Shown: positions 14,524 to 19,353 of the stretch, one piece after another
Layout of the letters: each line of letters begins with the position of its first letter
Position numbering within the stretch: the first letter of the stretch is position 1
Assembly: GCA_023387245.1 (NCBI GenBank)
Contig: JAEWIH010000130.1
Location: 1 to 19,353, forward strand
DNA: 19,353 bases
From: Bacillota bacterium
Lineage (GTDB): Bacteria > Bacillota_I > Bacilli_A > Erysipelotrichales > Erysipelotrichaceae
Reading direction: 5' to 3'
The notes under the pieces: generated by a model
What the model saw: only the letters and a program-made list of their open reading frames with translations
Databases searched by the model: none
Told to the model about the DNA's origin: nothing
Program-made: the position numbers and the translations under genes

Positions 14524-15149
14524 AAATTAAAGGCTTAGTTAAAAAATTTAAAAATAAAATAATTCTAGATGATATTAATCTTAAGATGGACTATGGTAAT
14601 ATTTATGGTTTTATCGGAACAAACGGCTCTGGTAAATCAGTATTTTTTAAAGTAATTTGTGGTTTTTTGAAAGCTAGTAAAGGAAGTATTACTATTAATA
14701 ATAAAAAAATTGGTAAGGATCTTGATTTCTTACCAGATTTAGGCGTTTTAATTGAAAAACCCGGTTTTATTGAAGAGTATGATCAATTTCAAAATTTAAA
14801 ATATCTTGCTAAAATTAAAAACAAAATAGATGACAAAAGAATAAATGAAATACTAAAGCTAGTAGGTTTAGATCTTAATAATAAAAATAAGGTTAAAAAC
14901 TTCTCATTAGGTATGAGACAAAGACTTGGTATAGCCCAGGCTATTATGGAAGATCAAAAGATTATTATATTAGATGAACCCTTTAATGGTTTAGATAAAG
15001 AAGGAGCCAAACAAATAAAACAACTTATATTAAAACTAAAATCCCCTGAACGCTTAATCATGCTTACTAGTCATATTGAAGGAGATATTGATACATTAGC
15101 TGATCATATTTATGAATTTAGTGATGGGAAGATTATAAGTGTAAAATAA
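14517..15149 (+). CDS. ABC transporter ATP-binding protein (BcrA/lantibiotic-immunity-like)
   Basis: This 210-residue nucleotide-binding subunit energises the transporter formed by the three upstream membrane proteins. Walker A is GTNGSGKS (34-41), the signature is SLGMRQR (130-136), Walker B is IIILDEP (149-155) with the D loop FNGLD, and the switch histidine is His186 in LTSH. The Q-loop region reads GVLIEKPGF (76-84) and lacks the usual glutamine. This form is common in the bacitracin/lantibiotic immunity ATPases such as BcrA, which points to a drug- or peptide-export role. It is shorter than typical 230-300-residue members because it ends soon after the core. AAAGGAG precedes the ATG, and a terminator follows at once. 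Confidence 0.92.
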   Translation: MLEIKGLVKKFKNKIILDDINLKMDYGNIYGFIGTNGSGKSVFFKVICGFLKASKGSITINNKKIGKDLDFLPDLGVLIEKPGFIEEYDQFQNLKYLAKIKNKIDDKRINEILKLVGLDLNNKNKVKNFSLGMRQRLGIAQAIMEDQKIIILDEPFNGLDKEGAKQIKQLILKLKSPERLIMLTSHIEGDIDTLADHIYEFSDGKIISVK

Positions 15150-15176
15150 ACTGTTTCTTTACGTAAACAGTTTTTT
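15148..15176 (+). terminator. Rho-independent terminator of the ABC operon
   Basis: AAACTGTTT (15148-15156) pairs with AAACAGTTT (15165-15173) around an 8-nt loop, followed by T residues. The stem starts within the stop codon of the ATPase gene. Confidence 0.88.
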
Positions 15177-15190
15177 AATAATATTTAAAA

Positions 15191-15251
15191 AAGTGAACCC
15201 TCCTGTTGGTTGTCTAGGATTTGGGGTACATATCACTTTCTGGGTTCACTT
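15191..15251. repeat. 61-bp element with perfect 10-bp terminal inverted repeats
   Basis: AAGTGAACCC (15191-15200) and GGGTTCACTT (15242-15251) match exactly as inverted ends. The 41-bp interior is G/T-rich (TTGTCTAGGATTTGGGGTAC at 15210-15229) and quite unlike its AT-rich surroundings. It sits between two convergent terminators. The size and ends suggest a miniature element or a deletion derivative of an insertion sequence; from memory the interior resembles the terminal non-coding part of IS3-type elements. No target duplication was found. A structured RNA is the alternative. Confidence 0.5.
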
Positions 15252-15287
15252 CATATTGAACTTTTTTATAACAATTAAGAATAACTA

Positions 15288-15328
15288 CAAAAATATGGAG
15301 GCAATAACTTTCATTACTACCTCCATAT
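15288..15328 (-). terminator. Rho-independent terminator of the trpS-thyA-folA operon
   Basis: ATATGGAGG (15293-15301) and CCTCCATAT (15320-15328) form a 9-bp stem. On the minus strand five T residues follow, including the stem's last base (15293-15289). The 18-nt loop is long, with partial internal pairing. It lies 24 nt past the stop of the small membrane protein gene. Confidence 0.75.
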
Positions 15329-15352
15329 AATGTAGATCTTTACAAAAACTAT

Positions 15353-15532
15353 TTATTTATTTTTTAATTCATTAATCAACAATAAAATTTGTATAAGCAA
15401 AGCTAAAAGTATTACTCCTATAGAAATTATAGAAATAGGTTTATGTTCAACTTTACTATACTCTTCTATAGTATAAACTATTAATGCTACTACATTAAAA
15501 AATATTGCGATATATAATAATTTCTTATTCAT
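15353..15532 (-). CDS. Small two-helix membrane protein (59 residues), unknown function
   Basis: This short gene starts MNKKLLYIAIFFNVVALIVY and ends LLLINELKNK. It has two hydrophobic segments, about residues 5-20 and 33-53, separated by a charged linker (EEYSKVEHK), so it should be a hairpin in the membrane. A good AAAGGAG site lies 8 nt before the ATG, and the gene begins 15 nt after the end of the decayed amidotransferase frame. It is therefore the last gene of the trpS-thyA-folA transcript, and a terminator follows. I do not recognise a family. It is supported by the ribosome site, the plausible topology and the position. Confidence 0.72.
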   Translation of the reverse strand: MNKKLLYIAIFFNVVALIVYTIEEYSKVEHKPISIISIGVILLALLIQILLLINELKNK

Positions 15533-15547
15533 TCCAAGTACTCCTTT

Positions 15548-16018
15548 CTAAATTTTTTGAATAAACAAATCAAATAATTTATTCATCTCAGGAATTGTTG
15601 CAGATAACATTTCTGGATGAAACTAAACTCCATATATAGATAATTCTCGATGTTCTACCGCCTCAACAACACCATCATCACTAACAGCACCTAAAACAAA
15701 TTGATGATGAAAACTATTAACATTAATTTCAAAACCCCACAATTCATAATATATAGTATTTGGCAATGCGCTTATTTTATGAGTAACTTCCGTAGGATTA
15801 TCAATCTGATCATGACCAAGCAAAGGAACGAGGTTATAACTTAAATCTGGATATAACTTAGCACCATGATAAGCCATAATTAATTGAAATCCACGACAAA
15901 TAGCCAAAATAGGTTTATTCATCTTTACACATTCTAAATAAAGTTCCAAATCAAATTCATCCCGTTGCGGATAAGTGTCTTGTAACTTTTTCCAATAAAC
16001 GTCAACCGCTAATCCCAA
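15548..16018 (-). pseudogene. Decayed class I glutamine amidotransferase (peptidase C26, gamma-glutamyl hydrolase-like)
   Basis: The frame reads from about the GGxDVDP region of the family through RDEFDLELYLECV, the nucleophile Cys41 in LAICRGFQLI, and the SFHHQFV block. It then hits TAG (15625-15623) exactly where GVQFHPE should continue. After the TAG the same frame resumes with FHPEMLSATIPEMNKLFDL and ends at a normal TAG (15550-15548). About 80 N-terminal residues are missing, and there is no ATG or ribosome site at the front; a TTG at 16018 is the only candidate start. The catalytic His and Glu lie beyond the amber codon, so a terminated product would be inactive. The gene follows the reductase stop by only a few bases, so an N-terminal deletion joined it to this operon. 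Confidence 0.85.
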
Positions 16019-16023
16019 TTCTT

Positions 16024-16524
16024 TTAATCACTAATTTTTCTCCTCTGATAAGTCAAAAATTGATATTGATAGCCTTGATATTCATACATATCACTTTTAT
16101 CAATAATTTCAAATTCTTCTAAATTATCTATATTGACAAAAAAGCGATCAGCTTTAAAGTCAAAATACGTTTTAGTAATTAAGATTTGATCACAAAATGG
16201 TAATAACTGTTCATAAATACTAGCACCACCAATTACATATATATCATCATTGTCATAATCTTTTAAAATAGTAAATAACTGTTCTAAATTATGAACAACA
16301 ATCGCACCAGTAACTAAAAAATCTTTTTGACTAGTCAATATAATATTAACTCTATCTTTTAAAGGTTGTTGATTAGGCAAAGATAAAAAAGTATTTTTAC
16401 CCATGACAACAACTTTATTTAACGTTTGCTTTTTAAAATATTTTAAATCATCAGGAATATGAATTAATAATTGATTGTTTTTACCAATTCCAAAATTTAT
16501 ATCTACATTTACAATTTGTTTCAT
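16024..16524 (-). CDS. folA: Dihydrofolate reductase
   Basis: The enzyme reduces dihydrofolate to tetrahydrofolate with NADPH, regenerating the cofactor consumed by thymidylate synthase encoded just upstream. Visible family motifs are GIGKNNQLL (12-20), IPDDLKYFKKQT with the acidic residue Asp26, VVVMGKNTFLSLP (38-50) and IYVIGGASIYEQLLP (about 95-109). Length (166) is normal. The position of the nearly invariant tryptophan after the Met20-type loop (PW in many bacteria) is isoleucine here (Ile21). The ATG overlaps the thyA stop by 4 nt (ATGA) without a strong ribosome site, so translation is probably coupled. The residue change may alter antifolate sensitivity, but that is inference. Confidence 0.95.
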   Translation of the reverse strand: MKQIVNVDINFGIGKNNQLLIHIPDDLKYFKKQTLNKVVVMGKNTFLSLPNQQPLKDRVNIILTSQKDFLVTGAIVVHNLEQLFTILKDYDNDDIYVIGGASIYEQLLPFCDQILITKTYFDFKADRFFVNIDNLEEFEIIDKSDMYEYQGYQYQFLTYQRRKISD

Positions 16525-17351
16525 ATCGCTATTTCAATATTTTTTATTTGAGGATGATAATTATAATCCTCTAAATAAAAATCATCTTCATTAAAATCAT
16601 AAAAATTCTTTTTGTTTTTATTGAAACTAAATTTCGGAGCTGGATATGGTTCTCTAACAATCAATTCTTTAATAGCATCTATATGGCGCTCATATATGTG
16701 AGCATCACTAATAACATGGACTAATTCTCCAACTTCTAAATTAGAAACATGAGCTAATAAATGGACCAAAACCGCATATTGGACTACATTCCAATTATTG
16801 GCCGCTAAAATGTCATTAGATCTTTGATTTAAAATCGCATTTAATTTATTATTCATAACATTAAAAGTCATTGAATAAGCACATGGATATAAATTCATTT
16901 CGTTTAAATCTTGATGAACATAAATGTTGGTCATGATTCTGCGACTATATGGATTATTTTTTAAATCATATAATACCCGATCAACTTGATCAAATTCACC
17001 TTCAGGATATTTATGTTTAATCGCCATTTGATAACCATAAGCTTTACCAATACTACCATTTTCATCAGCCCAACTATCCCAAATATGGGAACTTAAGTCA
17101 TTAATATTATTTGATTTCTTTTGCCATATCCATAATAATTCATTAATACAACTTTTAAAAGCAGTTCTTCTTAAAGTTAAAATCGGGAATTCTTGGCTTA
17201 AATCATAACGATTAACGACCCCAAATAATTTAATAGTGTGTGCTAAAGTACCATCAGCCCATTTAGCCCTAACATTTTGGTTATAACTCCATTCGCCATT
17301 ATTTAAAATATTTTTACACATATCAATAAAAATATAATCAGCTCTACTCAT
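16521..17351 (-). CDS. thyA: Thymidylate synthase
   Basis: ThyA methylates dUMP to dTMP using methylenetetrahydrofolate, producing dihydrofolate. The catalytic Cys157 lies in NLYPCAYSMTFNV. The phosphate-binding arginines are in SRRIM (about 137-138) and QRSND (176-180), followed by NNWNVVQYAVL and HIYERHID (218-224). At 276 residues the length is normal. The YPCAY form and NNWNVVQYA recall the Bacillus subtilis ThyA branch from memory, rather than the Escherichia coli form. The start overlaps the trpS stop by 8 nt and the stop overlaps the reductase start, so the three genes are tightly coupled. The functional link with the reductase is direct; the link with trpS is probably just operon company. 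Confidence 0.95.
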   Translation of the reverse strand: MSRADYIFIDMCKNILNNGEWSYNQNVRAKWADGTLAHTIKLFGVVNRYDLSQEFPILTLRRTAFKSCINELLWIWQKKSNNINDLSSHIWDSWADENGSIGKAYGYQMAIKHKYPEGEFDQVDRVLYDLKNNPYSRRIMTNIYVHQDLNEMNLYPCAYSMTFNVMNNKLNAILNQRSNDILAANNWNVVQYAVLVHLLAHVSNLEVGELVHVISDAHIYERHIDAIKELIVREPYPAPKFSFNKNKKNFYDFNEDDFYLEDYNYHPQIKNIEIAI

Positions 17352-18381
17352 AATCTATACCCATAGCTTGTTTAATTTTTAATAATGTTTCTTTAGCTAT
17401 GACTCTAGCTTTTTCACTACCCTCTTTCAAAATCTTCATTACTTCTTGAGGATTATTCATGTAATGTTGGCGTCGATTTCTAATTGGTTCTAATTCATGA
17501 TTTAGAACATTAATTAAAAATTTCTTAACTTTAACATCACCTAATCCGCCTCTTTCATAATGAGCTTTTAGATCTTTAAAATTTTGATACTCATCTAAAT
17601 ATAGTTTAAAATGTTCATCTTTGACAAAGGACTCTAAATACATAAATACTGGATTGTCTTTAGTTTGTCCTGGATCCGATACTTTTAAGTGATTAGGATC
17701 AGTATACATTTTCATAACTTTTTCTTTAATAGTATTTAAATCATCGGCTAAATATATAGCATTGTTTAAAGATTTAGACATTTTTGCCTTACCATCAATG
17801 CCAGGTAAACGTCTAGAAATTTTATTTTTAGATACTAAACATTTAGGCTCAATTAAAGTTTGGCCATAAGTATTATTAAAAGATCGAACAATTTCTGCAG
17901 TTTGTTCAATTAATGGTTTTTGGTCTTCGCCTACTGGAACTATACTAGTATTAAAAGCTAAAATATCGGCAGCTTGACTAATTGGATATACTAAAAAACC
18001 AGTCGGAATGCTTTGACCAAAATTTTTCTGTTTAATTTCTTCTTTAATAGTCGGATTTCTTTGTAGTCGAGATAATGTAACAAAATTTAATAATAGTACT
18101 GTCAATTCACTTAACTCAGGTACTAATGATTGAATAAATAAAGTTGATACTTGAGGATCGAGGCCAATTGCTAGATAATCACATGCTACTTCTAAAACAT
18201 TTTTAGCAACAGTTTTAGATTTGGCATAATTATCGGTTAATGCTTGTAAATCAGCAATAAATACATATTGTTGATAATCTGGATTTTTTTGTAATTCTAA
18301 GCGATTTAATAAACTACCAACATAATGACCAATATGTAGCTGACCTGTGGGCCTATCTCCTGTTAAAACATTTTTTTTCAT
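17344..18381 (-). CDS. trpS: Tryptophanyl-tRNA synthetase
   Basis: This class I synthetase charges tRNA-Trp. I chose the ATG at 18381 (345 residues) because GGAG lies 8 nt before it; a GTG at 18390 overlaps that site. HIGH is at residues 16-19 within PTGQLHIGHYVG, PVGEDQ is at 149-154, and KMSKS is at 200-204 within GKAKMSKSLNN. The segment VTLSRLQRNPTIKEEIKQK (about 101-119) is the variable region that distinguishes synthetase subtypes. The upstream leader is only about 18 nt from an extended -10 promoter, so there is no room for a T-box element, although many Bacillota trpS genes have one. It heads the operon trpS-thyA-folA-pseudogene-small membrane protein. Confidence 0.96.
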   Translation of the reverse strand: MKKNVLTGDRPTGQLHIGHYVGSLLNRLELQKNPDYQQYVFIADLQALTDNYAKSKTVAKNVLEVACDYLAIGLDPQVSTLFIQSLVPELSELTVLLLNFVTLSRLQRNPTIKEEIKQKNFGQSIPTGFLVYPISQAADILAFNTSIVPVGEDQKPLIEQTAEIVRSFNNTYGQTLIEPKCLVSKNKISRRLPGIDGKAKMSKSLNNAIYLADDLNTIKEKVMKMYTDPNHLKVSDPGQTKDNPVFMYLESFVKDEHFKLYLDEYQNFKDLKAHYERGGLGDVKVKKFLINVLNHELEPIRNRRQHYMNNPQEVMKILKEGSEKARVIAKETLLKIKQAMGIDYE

Positions 18382-18405
18382 TTTAATCACTCCATACTGT
18401 TTTTA

Positions 18406-18414
18406 ATTATATCA
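18406..18414 (-). promoter_or_regulatory. Extended -10 promoter of the trpS operon
   Basis: TGATATAAT reads from 18414 to 18406 on the minus strand. It predicts a start near 18399 and an 18-nt leader to the ATG at 18381, containing GGAG. The -35 region is weak. Confidence 0.6.
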
Positions 18415-18459
18415 TAATCATAATTGTTACAACACTTCAAAAATTATTTATTATTATAG

Positions 18460-18498
18460 TTTAAAAGCTTTGACATTAAACTAATCAAAGCTTTTAAA
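18460..18498 (-). terminator. Rho-independent terminator after the potD-like gene
   Basis: TTTAAAAGCTTTGA (18460-18473) and TCAAAGCTTTTAAA (18485-18498) form a 14-bp perfect stem with an 11-nt loop, five bases past the stop of the potD-like gene. The 3' arm itself carries the T run on the minus strand. It separates that gene from trpS. Confidence 0.8.
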
Positions 18499-18503
18499 AA
18501 TTT

Positions 18504-19353
18504 TTAATTACCTTTAACTTTAGTCCAATAATCCGAAATTATTTGTCTAGTTTTAGGATGATATACAAACTCTTCATTCTTATCATTATTATGAATCATA
18601 TAAGCCTCATTCTCATAAAAATTGCCACCCTCAGACACCAACTCATTAAACACACTTTCTAACACTGACTGATAACCAACCTCTAAAGAATTTTGCTTAT
18701 TATTCTCAGGATCCAACATAAAATTCATAAATTTCATTGCCAATTCTGGCTCTTTAGCATCTTTTAAAATTACCATCGCATCTTGCCAAATATTAGTACC
18801 TTGATGCGGAACATAATAAGCTAGATTTTTATTTTCACTCAATACATGCGCAGCATCACCCGAATACATATTAGCCAAATACTTATTACCACTAATCATA
18901 CCATCAATTGACTGATCATCAACAAAAACCGGCGACATAGTTTGATTCATTTCCAATAACCATTGATACGCCTTTTCTAACTCTTGCGGATTTTCACTAT
19001 TCATAGAATAACCCAATGCCTTTAAAGCAACCATAAAAGCATCACGCTCAGAATCATAAAAATATAACATTCCCTTATACTTAGGATTTCTCAAAACTTC
19101 CCAGCCTTGACTTTCAACATCACTAGCATCAATTTTAGTTTTATCATAAACTATACCAACATTCCCCCAAAAATAAGGAACACTATATTCCATATTTGGA
19201 TCATAATGTTTATTTTTAGTAGACGCTAATAAATATTTTAAATTCGGTATTTGATTATGATCAATCTTTAGTAACATATCATCTTTAATCATTTTTTCAA
19301 TCATATAATCACTAGGCACAACTAAATCATATTGACTACCACCAGTCTCTACC
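18504..19353 (-). CDS. potD: PotD-like spermidine/putrescine ABC transporter substrate-binding protein (5' end outside window)
   Basis: This extracytoplasmic protein binds polyamines for the PotABC importer. The frame is open to the window edge, reading VETGGSQYDLVVPSDYMIEK, so the gene starts to the right of 19353 and the signal sequence is not visible. About 283 residues are seen out of roughly 350. Family features are YDLVVPSDYMIEKM, VPYFWGNVGIVYDKTKI, a GMLYFYDSERDAFMVALKALGYS segment, and AMKFMNFMLDPE near the end. Polyamine-contacting acidic and aromatic residues are plausible in YDSERD and the MYSGDA region, but ligand choice is not proven. In related operons potD follows potA, potB and potC, and a terminator directly after it agrees with its being last here. 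Confidence 0.93.
   Translation of the reverse strand, partial: VETGGSQYDLVVPSDYMIEKMIKDDMLLKIDHNQIPNLKYLLASTKNKHYDPNMEYSVPYFWGNVGIVYDKTKIDASDVESQGWEVLRNPKYKGMLYFYDSERDAFMVALKALGYSMNSENPQELEKAYQWLLEMNQTMSPVFVDDQSIDGMISGNKYLANMYSGDAAHVLSENKNLAYYVPHQGTNIWQDAMVILKDAKEPELAMKFMNFMLDPENNKQNSLEVGYQSVLESVFNELVSEGGNFYENEAYMIHNNDKNEEFVYHPKTRQIISDYWTKVKGN

Noticed and set aside
18382-18503. T-box riboswitch before trpS
   Set aside because: The predicted leader is only about 18 nt, and the remaining space is taken by the promoter and the potD terminator; no T-box sequence or specifier arm is visible.
1-19353. CRISPR array, toxin-antitoxin pair, restriction system or prophage genes
   Set aside because: Looked for on both strands; no spaced direct repeats and no proteins of these kinds were found.

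Overview
The window is AT-rich (sampled coding lines run from about 20% to 38% G+C), uses the standard genetic code (Trp is TGG) and has Shine-Dalgarno-led genes. It carries Gram-positive hallmarks: a mannose-class PTS, an RpiR regulator, an LCP cell-wall ligase and a BcrA-like ABC exporter. I read it as a chromosome segment of a low-G+C Bacillota, plausibly Erysipelotrichia or a related gut Bacilli lineage. That placement is inference from gene style, not from a marker gene.

1-5575: a sugar-acid-type catabolic operon on the minus strand. From its promoter at about 4500 it runs 6-phosphogluconate dehydrogenase, D-2-hydroxyacid dehydrogenase, iron-type alcohol dehydrogenase, PTS IIC, PTS IID, and leaves the window on the left. 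It is divergent from an RpiR-family regulator on the plus strand. Two AT-rich palindromes sit exactly on the two divergent promoters and are good operator candidates. A gluconate or ketogluconate PTS feeding the oxidative pentose phosphate step fits the gene set.

5576-9996: a gene-poor gap with a dyad element, then tRNA-Arg(CCT) with its own promoter and terminator, thioredoxin, an LCP protein with an extra extracellular domain, and a membrane-anchored Ig-like surface protein. The last two overlap by 50 nt. The Ig-like gene appears to be transcribed from its own start codon (leaderless).

9997-12160: an AlbA/Schlafen-type ATP-binding regulator with higher G+C than its neighbours. It is bracketed by AT-rich non-coding DNA holding two related TGATCA-centred dyads, and looks like an acquired island.

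12169-15176: a plus-strand operon of three membrane proteins and one ABC ATPase, with a clear promoter and terminator.

15190-18414: a 61-bp inverted-repeat element, then a minus-strand operon: trpS, thyA, dihydrofolate reductase, a decayed class I glutamine amidotransferase (N-terminus missing and an amber codon in its GVQFHPE-type motif), and a 59-residue two-helix membrane protein ending at a terminator. 18460-19353: a terminator and the 3' part of a PotD-like polyamine-binding protein gene.

Recurring features are short leaders (about 16-18 nt) and extended -10 promoters (TGnTATAAT) at four genes. I did not find a defence system, CRISPR array or complete transposon. The most unusual items are the regulatory architecture of the divergent promoter region, the split ribosome binding site of the RpiR gene, and the leaderless Ig/LCP pair.
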